Shown here in pieces: positions 1 to 8,110 of a stretch of 64,000 nt of DNA. This DNA is from Deltaproteobacteria bacterium. Lineage in GTDB: Bacteria; Myxococcota_A; UBA796; UBA2385. Below the pieces are notes generated by a model. The model made no database searches and was not told where the DNA came from. It was given only the letters and a program-made list of their open reading frames with translations. The DNA is taken from contig JAGYJW010000019.1 of assembly GCA_018401435.1 (NCBI GenBank), forward strand, positions 48,577 to 112,576, in the 5' to 3' direction. Positions within the stretch are counted from its first letter, which is position 1. The number at the start of each line of letters is the position of its first letter. Made by a program: the position numbers and the translations under genes.

Positions 1-1
1 C

Positions 2-304
2 GCCTTCAGCGCCGCGCACCGCCTGCACCCCAACCCCCTGCGCCGGGCCCTGGGCGCCCAGCGCATTCGCTTTGCGCGCCCCGAAGAGCTGCTCGCCCTC
101 ACCGGCCTGGTGCCGGGCTGCTTGCCCCCCTTTGGCGCCCCCTTGCTGCCCGCGGCGCTCTTTGTCGACCCTGGGCTGCTGGCCCATCCCGAGCTGGCCT
201 TTACGCCGGGGCTGCCCGATCTCTCCTTTCACATGGCCTCGGCGGACTACCAGCGCGCGGCCGGTGGCACGCCGCTGGCCCTCACCCGGGAGACGATCGG
301 ATAG
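2..304 (+). CDS. YbaK/EbsC-type aminoacyl-tRNA deacylase, C-terminal part
   Basis: The frame is open from the window edge to a TAG at 302-304, so only the last 100 residues are visible. The stretch RFARPEELLALTG, then PPFG and LFVDP, then a C-terminal SADYQRAAGG, follows the usual order of the tRNA-editing (YbaK/ProX) fold, in which the PPFG loop lines the substrate pocket. Members hydrolyse mischarged aminoacyl-tRNA such as Cys-tRNA(Pro) in the cytoplasm. The N-terminal half with the catalytic lysine lies outside the window, so substrate class cannot be judged. The downstream gene starts 9 bases after the stop, so the two may be co-transcribed. Confidence 0.75.
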   Translation, partial: AFSAAHRLHPNPLRRALGAQRIRFARPEELLALTGLVPGCLPPFGAPLLPAALFVDPGLLAHPELAFTPGLPDLSFHMASADYQRAAGGTPLALTRETIG

Positions 305-313
305 GCGGCGACC

Positions 314-1168
314 ATGCGATGCCTGCGCCCCCTGCTGATCTGCGCCTGCCTGACCAGAGCCCCGGCCTGGGCCGCGGATCCGGGCTGGGCCCGGGTGGAC
401 GCGGGGCGCAGGGACGACGGCGCGGGCCCGGTGGCGCTGCTGGTCGAGACCCCCGGCCTCGCGCCCCAAGCCATGCTGCCGCTGGTCGAACAGCTCGAGA
501 GCGCCGGCCTGGATGTCTGGACGCTGCGGGTGCAGACCTGGGCCGAAGACCCCGACCGCCTGGTGGCCGAGATCATCCCCGCCGCGCTGCGCGAGATGCC
601 GCATCGCCCCTGCATCTTGATCGGCCATGGGCCGGGGGGCACCCTGGCGGCGATGGCCGTGCTGGCCCTGCCCGCGCCCCAGCGGCCCCAGGCCCTGGGC
701 CTGCTGGGCGCCCCCCTGGTGCAGGAGCCCCGCCGACTCTACAGCTGGCTGGCCGCGCGCCATTCTGCCGGCGCGGGCCTGGACCTCGCCCAGCTGGCCG
801 CAGCCCCCCCATCTCCCGAGGATCCGCCCGTGCTGGAGATTCTGCTGGGATCTGCGCCGCCACCCCTCAGCCGGCTGAGCCCCGCCATGGCCGACCGGCT
901 GCTGTCCTGGGGGGTGGAGGGCCTGGCCGTGGAGCTGTCGGATCTCCCGCTGCCGGTGTGGGCCGGCGCAGGCACAGCCGACAACATCGGCCCCCCCGAA
1001 TCCATGCGACCCGCCCTGGGCCCGCACCACCACTTCCAGCGCTTTGGCCGGGCCAGCCTGCTGTCCCGGGATCTGGACAGCGCCGACCTGTTGCGTCAGC
1101 CCCAGCCGGGGGCCCGACTGGGAGGCTGGGCGCAGAAGCAGCTCAGCAGCGCCGGAGCCCCGCGGTGA
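314..1168 (+). CDS. exported alpha/beta-hydrolase-like protein lacking the serine nucleophile
   Basis: A 284-residue protein begins MRCLRPLLICACL and has a hydrophobic, signal-like N-terminus ending near APAWAAD, so export is likely. The region VALLVETPGLAP to CILIGHGPGGTLAAMA has the strand/helix rhythm of an alpha/beta hydrolase. The nucleophile elbow reads G-H-G-P-G-G, with glycine where the family has serine. The stop overlaps the GTG of the next hydrolase gene (GTGA at 1165-1168), which has an intact G-H-S-M-G-G elbow. I infer a catalytically dead paralogue that is translationally coupled to an active one. It could bind a lipid or peptide, or modulate its neighbour; the substrate is unknown. 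Confidence 0.65.
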   Translation: MRCLRPLLICACLTRAPAWAADPGWARVDAGRRDDGAGPVALLVETPGLAPQAMLPLVEQLESAGLDVWTLRVQTWAEDPDRLVAEIIPAALREMPHRPCILIGHGPGGTLAAMAVLALPAPQRPQALGLLGAPLVQEPRRLYSWLAARHSAGAGLDLAQLAAAPPSPEDPPVLEILLGSAPPPLSRLSPAMADRLLSWGVEGLAVELSDLPLPVWAGAGTADNIGPPESMRPALGPHHHFQRFGRASLLSRDLDSADLLRQPQPGARLGGWAQKQLSSAGAPR

Positions 1169-3693
1169 AGGCGCCCCTTGCCGCGCTGCTGCTGGGCCTG
1201 CTGGGCTGCGCGCACCGGCGTGCACCGATGGCCCCGGCACCGCCCATGGCCGCTGAGGTGGTGGTGCTGGCCACCGAGGATGGCGCGGCGGTGCAGCTTC
1301 ACCACCACCCGGCCGCCGGGCCGCCCGTCCTGGTGGTGCACGGCCTGGGCAGCCGGGGCCAGTACTTCGATCTCAACGAAGATCAGTCCCTTGCCCGCGC
1401 GCTGCAAGGGCAGGGCTTCGACGCCTGGCTGCTGGATCTGCGGGGGCATGGGGGCCTGCAGCAAGGGGCCGATGGCCGCCACCTGAAGGCGGGCTGGACC
1501 CTGGATGATTATGGTCGCTACGATATACACGCGGCGATTCAGCATATTCAAGCCTCCACCGGCCATGCGCAGGTGGGCTATATCGGCCACAGCATGGGGG
1601 GCATGGCCCTGGCCATCTACCAGTCCTGGCATGGGGACGCCGCCCTCGCCGCCGTGGTCATCCTGGCCTCTCCAGTGGACTTTGGCGATCCCGACCCCCT
1701 GTTGAAGGCCGGCGGCCGGGCCATGTTGGCGGGGGCCGCCCTGCCCAGTCTGCACCCCGAGGTCTTTGGCGGCATGGCCGCGCGGACGGCGCGCCTGCCC
1801 CTGCACGCCGAGGCGATGCTGGCCAATATGGAGAATCTGGGCGCCGACACCTGGGCCGCCATGGTGGCCCATGGGACGGGCCCCCTGAGCCGCGGAGAGC
1901 TGCTGCAGCTGCACCAGGTGGTGCGCAGCGGCTGTTTCTGCAGCATGGATGGCAGCCGAGACTACCTGCGCGACCTCTCGCAGCTGACTGCTCCCCTGCT
2001 GGTTTTTGCCGGTCGGGCCGATGGAATCGCACCCGCCGACCGGGTGAAGCCCTTCTATGACCACGCGGGCAGCAACCACAAGGCCTTCGAAATTGCCGGG
2101 CGCATCCACGGCTATGGGGCCGACTATGGGCACCTCGACCTCACCGCAGGGCGCCGGGCCCCCGTCGAGATCTGGCCGCGGATCTTCGCCTGGTTCGAGG
2201 GTCGCTGGACCGATGCCCCCGCCCCCGCCCTGCCGGCCGCGGACGCGCTACAAGGACAAGCGCCCGCTGCCCCGGCCCCCCCCCTGAAAGCCGCCCCGCC
2301 AGAGAGTGCTGCCTCCTTCGCCCGCGTGACCCGCTGGCGGGAGCTGGCCTTGGAGCGCGTGGCCAGCGGGCTGCGCATCAACCGGGCGGCGGATGACGCG
2401 GCCGGATCTGGGGTCGCCACCAACCTGCGCACCACCGAAGGCAGCCGGGTGGCGGCCCTGCAGAACACCCGCACCGCAATGGAGATGGTCCGGGTCGCCG
2501 AATCGGGCCTGCAAGAGATCGAGGAGCACCTGCAGCGTATGCGGGAGCTGGCCATGGCCGCCGCCTCCGAGACCCTGGCCGATGACGAGCGGGCCTACCT
2601 GGACGACGAGCTGGTGGAGCGTCTCGACGGAATCGACGACATCGCCGCGAGCACCTCCTTCTCGGGCCGCGGCCTGTTGGAGGGCGCGGGCGTGGACGTC
2701 GCCTTCCTGGTGGACAGCTCCTTGTCGATGGTCTTCGAGATCGGCGCGCTGCAGGCGGCCGTCTCTGCATTCGAGACCTATTTCTCCGATGCCAACCTGG
2801 ACGTGCGCTTCTCCCTGACCGAAATCAACGCGGGGCGGGATCCCCTCGATGGGTCCCGGCAGCTGGCTGACCTTGGCGATGGGCGCTTTCAAAGCGCGCT
2901 ATCCGGCTTGACCACCACCTTCGGTCTGCAGGATCCCTATACTGCCCTGATGGAGGTGGCCGGGCTGGCGTCGGTGACAGGCACCCAGGATCCCGACGCC
3001 GTGTCCTTTCGGGTGGGCTCTTTGGAGCGCCACCTCATCGTCCTGAGCGACGATCCGCGCGAGCTTGACTTGCTTCCCGGCGCAGAGACGGCAGCATCGG
3101 TGGGGCAGGCCCTGGCCGACGCGGGCTTCATCGTGCACGCCATCAACGCGCCCGCGGTCGATTCCACCTTCAGCCCCATCGTGGCCGCCACCGGTGGCAG
3201 CCAATACGACGCCGGCAACTTCGGCCAGTTCATCGACGCGGCCTTGGACGACATCGCCGCCGTCATCACCGATCGGGTGGGGGAGAGCGAGCCCATCGAG
3301 GTGCAGGTGGGCGTGGGCAGCGACGCCAACAGCCGCATCACCCTGGGGCTGCCCATCAACGCCACCAGCAGCGGGTTGGGTGTCTCGAACCTGGATATTT
3401 CCACGGTGGATGGGGCGCGGGCCGCCCTCGACTCCATCGACCGCGCCCTGGACCGGCTCAACCAGGGGCGGTCGGTGTTGGGGGCCAGCAGCCGGCGGCT
3501 GGATGCTGTGGAGCAGCTGCACGCCGATCTCGGGCAGGCCCTCGGGGCGGCCGAGTCCACCATTCGCGACGCTGACCTCGCCGAGGCCATCTCGGAGCTG
3601 ACCCAGGCAGAGATCGTCGCGGATGCCGCCATGGCCGCCCGCTCCCAGGCCCGGCGCCTGTCGCTGGACGCGGTCAAGAGCCTGCTGGGCTGA
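1165..3693 (+). CDS. lipoprotein alpha/beta hydrolase running into a flagellin-like protein with VWA domain
   Basis: The GTG start overlaps the preceding stop. Residues 1-15 form a lipoprotein signal (LLGLLGC). Residues about 50-360 are an alpha/beta hydrolase with HGLGSRG and the elbow GHSMGG (Ser about 143). After a Pro/Ala linker (about 360-385), residues 386-505 match a flagellin N-terminal domain (ERVASGLRINRAADDAAG, then QRMRELAMAAASE). Residues 509-707 are a von Willebrand A domain with MIDAS motif DSSLS and the later LSDD. Residues 714-842 match the flagellin C-terminal domain, ending VKSLLG. The VWA domain occupies the hypervariable slot of flagellin. The first 20 or so residues of a normal flagellin are missing. 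The linker sits on a C9 run (2276-2284) followed out of frame by TGA, so the hydrolase and flagellin parts may really be two genes. Confidence 0.7.
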   Translation: MKAPLAALLLGLLGCAHRRAPMAPAPPMAAEVVVLATEDGAAVQLHHHPAAGPPVLVVHGLGSRGQYFDLNEDQSLARALQGQGFDAWLLDLRGHGGLQQGADGRHLKAGWTLDDYGRYDIHAAIQHIQASTGHAQVGYIGHSMGGMALAIYQSWHGDAALAAVVILASPVDFGDPDPLLKAGGRAMLAGAALPSLHPEVFGGMAARTARLPLHAEAMLANMENLGADTWAAMVAHGTGPLSRGELLQLHQVVRSGCFCSMDGSRDYLRDLSQLTAPLLVFAGRADGIAPADRVKPFYDHAGSNHKAFEIAGRIHGYGADYGHLDLTAGRRAPVEIWPRIFAWFEGRWTDAPAPALPAADALQGQAPAAPAPPLKAAPPESAASFARVTRWRELALERVASGLRINRAADDAAGSGVATNLRTTEGSRVAALQNTRTAMEMVRVAESGLQEIEEHLQRMRELAMAAASETLADDERAYLDDELVERLDGIDDIAASTSFSGRGLLEGAGVDVAFLVDSSLSMVFEIGALQAAVSAFETYFSDANLDVRFSLTEINAGRDPLDGSRQLADLGDGRFQSALSGLTTTFGLQDPYTALMEVAGLASVTGTQDPDAVSFRVGSLERHLIVLSDDPRELDLLPGAETAASVGQALADAGFIVHAINAPAVDSTFSPIVAATGGSQYDAGNFGQFIDAALDDIAAVITDRVGESEPIEVQVGVGSDANSRITLGLPINATSSGLGVSNLDISTVDGARAALDSIDRALDRLNQGRSVLGASSRRLDAVEQLHADLGQALGAAESTIRDADLAEAISELTQAEIVADAAMAARSQARRLSLDAVKSLLG

Positions 3694-3770
3694 GGGGCCG
3701 GCACCCGGACGCCCCGGGGACGAGGGGACCGGCTATAGGCTGCCCGCCCCCGCCTGGAGCCAACCCGCGC

Positions 3771-4503
3771 ATGCGCTGCTTCGCCACCGTGCTCCTCGCC
3801 CTGGCCTGCGGCTCGCGCAGCCCCGAGCCGGCGACGCCGGCCTTGCCCCCACCCACCCCACCCCCAGCGCAGCCTGGTGTGGACCGACGGCCCCGCGGCC
3901 TCCCCGCCAGCCCCGCTGGTGGTGGTGCTTCACGGCCTGGGCGACCGGCCCGAGGGCATCCTGCCGCTGTTGCGGGGCTACCCGTCCCCAATGCAGGCCA
4001 CAGCCCCACGGGCCCCCAGCGCCTTTGGACAGGGCTGGACCTGGTTCTCGTCCCCTGCCGCGGGACAGGACCCTGTGCGATTCTGCGCCGAGATCCGCGC
4101 CGCTTCGGACCGCATCGCCGCCGATCTGCGGGCGGACGGGCAGGGCCGGGGGCGCAAGACGGCGGTGACGGGCTTCAGCCAGGGCGGCATGCTGGCCTTC
4201 CAGCTGGCCTTGGATCACCCCGACCTCTTTGACCTCGCCCTGCCCATCTCCGGCTTTGTTCCGACCCCCTGCTTGCCCGATGGCCCGCCGCCCGCCGGGG
4301 CCGCGCCCATCGTCGCCTTTCACGGAGAGGCCGACGACCGGGTGCCCTTTGCGGCGGCCCAAGCGGCGGTGACGCAGCTGCAGGCCCTGGGCTGGGATGT
4401 GCGCCTGGTGCCTTATCCCGGGCTGGGCCACCAGATCAGCCCCGCCATGCAACAGGATCTCTTCGCCACCCTTGCCAGCGGCCTGCAGGCCACGGAGCCC
4501 TGA
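3771..4503 (+). CDS. phospholipase/carboxylesterase-family lipoprotein, split by an apparent frameshift
   Basis: Two frames together make one protein. From ATG 3771 the frame encodes a lipoprotein-like signal (MRCFATVLLALACGS) and a Pro/Thr-rich spacer. The hydrolase body continues in the next frame from about 3870 (LVWTDGPAASP, then VVVLHGLGD, the elbow GFSQGG, the acid loop HGEADDRVP and the final GLGHQ). These are the catalytic serine, aspartate and histidine of the alpha/beta-hydrolase family 2 (YpfH/carboxylesterase type). The frame changes within the C-rich stretch 3846-3865, so a one-base homopolymer error is likely. If the sequence is right, translation could begin at GTG 3874, giving a cytoplasmic enzyme without signal. 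It probably hydrolyses short acyl esters; the substrate is unknown. Confidence 0.65.
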
Positions 4504-4552
4504 GTCGTGCACCCGGGATCGCCGTGCTAATCACCCGGCCACGGAGGTCGCC

Positions 4553-5704
4553 TTGACCCAGCTCGCAGCCGCCCCCCTCCTGCTCACGCCCGGCCCCCTC
4601 AGCACCCATCCGGCCGTGCGCGAGGCGATGCTGCGGGACCACGGGTCGCGGGACCCTGCCTTCACCGCCATGAACCAGCGCATTCGCGACCAGCTGGTGG
4701 CCCTGGTGGCCCCCGGCGATCCGACCTGGACCTGCGTGCCGGTACAAGGCAGCGGCACCTTTGGGGTCGAGGCCGCGCTGGGCAGCCTGGTGCCTCTCAA
4801 CGGCGAGTTGCTGGTGGTGAGCAATGGGGCCTACGGGCGCCGCCTCGTGGAGATCGCCCGGCGGCTGGAGATTCCGGTGCGGGTGGTCAAGGCCCCCGAA
4901 GACGAGCCCCCCGACCCCAACGAGGTGGCGCGGGTGCTGGGCCGCAACGGCGGCATCACCCATGTCGCGGTGGTGCACTGCGAGACCACCACCGGCCTGC
5001 TCAACCCGGTGGGCGCCATCGCCGCGGTGGTCGCCCGCCATGGGCGCCGCCTGATCGTAGACGCCATGAGCGCCCTGGGCGCCTTGCCCCTGCTGGCGGC
5101 TGACACCCCGGCGCTGGAGGCCGTGGTGGCCTCCTCCAACAAGTGCTTGGAGGGTGCGCCCGGCGTGGCCTTCTGCATCACCCGGGTGACCGCGCTGCGC
5201 GAGGCCGCGGGGCAGGCCCGCTCCTTGAGCCTGGACCTCAGCGCCCAATGGGCCCGCTTCAACCAGGATGGGCAGTGGCGCTTCACGCCGCCCACCCATG
5301 TGTTGGCTGCATTGGATGTGGCCTTGCGTTTGCACGCCGAAGAAGGCGGCGTGGCCGGGCGCGGCGCCCGATATGCCGAAAACTGCCGCGTGCTGGTGGA
5401 CGGCCTGCGGGGCCTGGGCTTTCAGACCCTGCTGCCCGACGCCCTGCAGGCGCCCATCATCGTCACCTTCTTGGAGCCCGGCCACCCCGGCTGGGACTTC
5501 GACGCCTTCTACAACGCCCTGGCGGCCCGCGGCTTCTTGATCTACCCCGGCAAGCTCACCGAGCGCCCCAGCTTTCGGGTGGGCTGCATCGGCCAGGTCT
5601 TCCCCGACGACCTGCGGCGCTTCGTCGCTGCGACCCAGGACGTCCTCCTCCAGCTGGGGCTGCCCGACGGCGCCCCCTCGCCTTCCATTGGAGCCGCCCC
5701 ATGA
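4553..5704 (+). CDS. phnW: 2-aminoethylphosphonate--pyruvate transaminase
   Basis: A 383-residue PLP enzyme of aminotransferase class V. It converts 2-aminoethylphosphonate and pyruvate to phosphonoacetaldehyde and alanine, the first step of ciliatine breakdown. The N-terminus LLLTPGPLSTHPAVREAM is typical of PhnW, as are the GSRDPAF segment, the VQGSGTFGVEA cofactor loop and SSNKCLEG, where Lys 197 should hold PLP. The TTG at 4553 is chosen because GGAGG lies at 4543-4547 and no ATG fits the family N-terminus. The stop overlaps the ATG of phnX (ATGA). Its position ahead of phnX and an HD oxygenase makes the assignment firm. Confidence 0.92.
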   Translation: MTQLAAAPLLLTPGPLSTHPAVREAMLRDHGSRDPAFTAMNQRIRDQLVALVAPGDPTWTCVPVQGSGTFGVEAALGSLVPLNGELLVVSNGAYGRRLVEIARRLEIPVRVVKAPEDEPPDPNEVARVLGRNGGITHVAVVHCETTTGLLNPVGAIAAVVARHGRRLIVDAMSALGALPLLAADTPALEAVVASSNKCLEGAPGVAFCITRVTALREAAGQARSLSLDLSAQWARFNQDGQWRFTPPTHVLAALDVALRLHAEEGGVAGRGARYAENCRVLVDGLRGLGFQTLLPDALQAPIIVTFLEPGHPGWDFDAFYNALAARGFLIYPGKLTERPSFRVGCIGQVFPDDLRRFVAATQDVLLQLGLPDGAPSPSIGAAP

Positions 5705-6519
5705 AGCCCTACCGCGAGAATGGAATCGCTGTCGTCATCTTCGACTGGGCTGGCACCCTGGTGGACCATGGCTGCCAGGCCCCAGTCGGCGTGTTCTTGC
5801 GGGTGCTCGCCGAGCGCGGTGTGCAGGCCAGCGCGGCCCAGGCCCGCGAGCCCATGGGCACCCACAAGCGCGAGCACCTGCGCCGCATGCTGGCCATGGC
5901 GCCCCTGGCCGCACAGTGGCGCGCCGCCCAGGGGGGCCCGCCTACCGAGGCCGATCTGGACGCCCTCTATGCGCGGGCCACCGACCTGCAGGTGGCCGTG
6001 CTGCCCGATCACGCCGAGCCCATCCCCGGCGCGCCCGAGCTGCTGGTGGCCCTGGCGGCGGCCGGCATCCGGGTAGGCTCCACCACCGGCTACAACGCCG
6101 AGATGCTGGAGGTGCTGCGCACCCACGCCCGCAGGCACGGGGTAGACCCCGAGGTGGCGGTGCCCGCCAGCGCCGTGGCCCGCGGGCGCCCGGCCCCCGA
6201 CCTCTGCTGGACCGCGGCAATGGCCCTGGGTGCTCCTGCGGCCTGGCGCTGCGTCAAGGTGGGCGACACGCCGGTGGATGTCGAGGCCGGGCGCAATGCC
6301 GGCTTCTGGTCCGTGGGCCTCGCCTTGTCGGGCAACCTCAGCGGCCTGGACGCCCGGCAGCTTGGCGCCTTGCCCCTGGCCGATCGGGTGGCCCTGCGGG
6401 CCCGGAACCGCGCGGTGTTGCTGGATGCCGGGGCCCACGCGGTCATCGACTCGGTGGCGGATCTGCTGCCGGTGCTCGAAGGCCTGGCCGAGCGGGTGGC
6501 CCGCGGCGAGCGCCCGTGA
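5701..6519 (+). CDS. phnX: phosphonoacetaldehyde hydrolase (phosphonatase)
   Basis: A 272-residue HAD-superfamily enzyme that splits phosphonoacetaldehyde into acetaldehyde and phosphate, completing the PhnW route. The HAD nucleophile motif is FDWAGTLVD (Asp 15). The Schiff-base lysine characteristic of phosphonatases is visible in MGTHKREH (Lys 56). GSTTGYN supplies the motif II threonine, and KVGDTPVDVEAG is the C-terminal acidic motif. Length and motif spacing are normal for the family. It starts inside the phnW stop and its own stop overlaps the next GTG, so the three genes should be translated as one unit. Confidence 0.93.
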   Translation: MKPYRENGIAVVIFDWAGTLVDHGCQAPVGVFLRVLAERGVQASAAQAREPMGTHKREHLRRMLAMAPLAAQWRAAQGGPPTEADLDALYARATDLQVAVLPDHAEPIPGAPELLVALAAAGIRVGSTTGYNAEMLEVLRTHARRHGVDPEVAVPASAVARGRPAPDLCWTAAMALGAPAAWRCVKVGDTPVDVEAGRNAGFWSVGLALSGNLSGLDARQLGALPLADRVALRARNRAVLLDAGAHAVIDSVADLLPVLEGLAERVARGERP

Positions 6520-7064
6520 GCGCCCCGCCCCTGGACCTGCTGCAGGACCGGGGGCAAGCGGCCTATGCCGGCGAGCCGATCACCCAGCTCGCGCACGCCT
6601 TGCAAGCGGCGCACCTGGCCCGCGCGGCAGGGGCCGACGACGCCCTGGTCCTGGCCGCGCTGCTTCACGATGTCGGCCACCTGCTCGATCCCGGGGCGGG
6701 CGAGGCCGCAACCGCCCAAGGGCTGGACCTGCGACACGAGGCCCTGGGCGCGCGCTACCTGGCGCGCTGGTTGCCCGCCGCCGTCCTGGGCCCCATCGCC
6801 CAACATGTGGCCGCAAAGCGCCTGTTGGCTCGGGACCCAAGCTACCGGTTGACCCTCTCTGCAGAATCCACCCGCTCCTTGGCTGCCCAAGGCGGGCCCT
6901 TTGACGATGCCCAGGCGGCGGCCTTTCTCGCCCGGCCGGGCGCGCAGGCGGCCCTGGCCTTGCGCGGCTTCGACGACGCGGCCAAGGACCCGCAGCGGCG
7001 GGTGCCGGGGCTCGACGCCTACCGGGGCCTCTTTGGGGCCCTGGCGCGCGCTCCGGGGCCCTGA
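6516..7064 (+). CDS. HD-domain mixed-valent diiron protein linked to phosphonate degradation (PhnZ/TmpB-like)
   Basis: A 182-residue HD-domain protein with metal-binding LLHDVGHLL (His 51-Asp 52) and later HEALGARYL and QHVAAKRLL. Residues 17-20 read YAGE. A Tyr-x-x-Glu pair at this place is known in PhnZ and TmpB, where it senses substrate in front of a mixed-valent Fe(II)/Fe(III) site that oxidatively cleaves a C-P bond. The family is also annotated as 'phosphonate degradation associated HD protein'. GTG 6516 overlaps the phnX stop. No PhnY-type dioxygenase is nearby, so it may act on a substrate made elsewhere or on a different aminoalkylphosphonate. Function in phosphonate use is fairly certain; the exact substrate is not. 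Confidence 0.85.
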   Translation: MSAPPLDLLQDRGQAAYAGEPITQLAHALQAAHLARAAGADDALVLAALLHDVGHLLDPGAGEAATAQGLDLRHEALGARYLARWLPAAVLGPIAQHVAAKRLLARDPSYRLTLSAESTRSLAAQGGPFDDAQAAAFLARPGAQAALALRGFDDAAKDPQRRVPGLDAYRGLFGALARAPGP

Positions 7065-7082
7065 GCGCAGCCACCCTCAGGG
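7059..7082. terminator. hairpin spanning the convergent stops of the phosphonate operon and the 7077 gene
   Basis: CCCTGAG (7059-7065) pairs perfectly with CTCAGGG (7076-7082) across a 10-base loop, and both stop codons of the convergent genes are inside the stem arms. There is no clear T-run on either side. A bidirectional terminator or a transcript-end stabiliser is likely but not proven. A similar hairpin lies at 48324-48344. Confidence 0.45.
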
Positions 7083-7652
7083 GCTGCTTGGGGTCGGGTC
7101 CATGCGGCGCAGCACCAGCGGCTCTTCGCCGGGCGGGCCCATCATCAGCATACCCTCCCCCGGCAGGACGAAGTGCAGGTCGCCCGCCACCGCGCCGGAG
7201 CCCTCCACCTTGACCTTGACCTGGATGCCCTCATCGGAGATCACCCGGTAGGGCATGACGGTGTCATCTCCCACACCGCGGGTGGTCAGGGTGGTGGGGC
7301 CGATCAGGATGCGCGACTGCTGCAGGCCGATCCAGGCGGCTTGCATGCTGATCAGCTCGGGATCGTTGGGATTGGCGGCGGCCCGCTCGCGTCCGTCGCG
7401 CACCTGCTGCTGCTGCTGGGGGCTGAGGTGGGCCCGGCTCATCTCGTCGGCGCTGGGAGCCAGGTCTCGCAGGGTGAACTCCATCATCAGCGGCAGGTGG
7501 GCCACCGAGGCCGGCCCCAGCACCATCCACTCCCCCAGCATGGCCTTGGCCCCGGTGGGGGCGGTCTTTGCGGCGGTGGGCGCCCCCGCGGCCAGGGCCG
7601 GAGCGGGTGCGGCCCAACCAAGCAGCAGCGTGCAGAGGATCATCAGTCGCAT
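7077..7652 (-). CDS. secreted protein of unknown function
   Basis: The 191-residue product has a clear Sec signal (MRLMILCTLLLGWAAPAPALAAG) and then a mature domain beginning AKAMLGEWMVLGP. The middle part is rich in Gln and charged residues (SPQQQQQVRDGRERAAANPND). The C-terminal half alternates short strands (RILIGPTTLTTRG, IQVKVKVEGSGAVAGDLHFVL), which suggests a small beta-barrel of the lipocalin-like or 'copper-resistance NlpE-like' type. No catalytic motif is visible. I do not recognise a named family. It is monocistronic and convergent with the phosphonate operon. Confidence 0.6.
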   Translation of the reverse strand: MRLMILCTLLLGWAAPAPALAAGAPTAAKTAPTGAKAMLGEWMVLGPASVAHLPLMMEFTLRDLAPSADEMSRAHLSPQQQQQVRDGRERAAANPNDPELISMQAAWIGLQQSRILIGPTTLTTRGVGDDTVMPYRVISDEGIQVKVKVEGSGAVAGDLHFVLPGEGMLMMGPPGEEPLVLRRMDPTPSSP

Positions 7653-7902
7653 GGGCGCTCCGGGAGAAAATTTTTCAGCGATAAAGGGGGGGGGCAGGGA
7701 ACCCGGCTGCGGCCCGCCAGCCTCCGCGCACAGCCCAATCTCGTTGAACTTTCCGCGGACCCTGACCGAAGGGCAGCTCGGACCGGCCGCAGCGGCCAGC
7801 CGCTATCTGCTTTACATGCACTTGACTGTCACGTAGAAATTAGAGAGAGAGAAGAGGATGCGGCACAAGCCGATAACCGCCCACCCTGGCCCGAGGACAG
7901 CC

Positions 7903-8088
7903 ATGAGCACGCAGCTCACCGCCCTGGCCCGGCGCCTGGTCACCGAAGAGCGCGCGGCCAGCCACCTGGAATACGCGCTGATCGCCGTGGGCACCGGCAC
8001 GGCCCTGATCGCGGGCCTGCTGGTCCTGACCGGCGGCCTCAACGAGTTCTTCACCAATACCGCCGAGACCCTGGCCAACCTGCTCTGA
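7903..8088 (+). CDS. Flp/Fap-type (type IVb) prepilin
   Basis: A 61-residue protein with a short charged leader ending RRLVTEERAAS, then HLEYALIAVG and a hydrophobic segment through LVLTGGLNEFF. The Glu-Tyr pair right after the cleavage region is the hallmark of Flp prepilins, which normally read GATAIEYGLIA. Here the residue at -1 is Ala instead of Gly. ATG 7903 has GAGGA six bases upstream; ATG 7858 in the same frame directly abuts its purine run, so it is less likely. No tad secretion genes are in the window. The radical SAM gene begins 22 bases downstream. Confidence 0.75.
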   Translation: MSTQLTALARRLVTEERAASHLEYALIAVGTGTALIAGLLVLTGGLNEFFTNTAETLANLL

Positions 8089-8110
8089 CCCGGCGCTGCT
8101 ACGCTGCCGC

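Noticed and set aside
4504..4552. longer PhnW starting at ATG 4397
   Set aside because: The extra N-terminus overlaps the esterase gene and has no family match; the TTG at 4553 has a good GGAGG.
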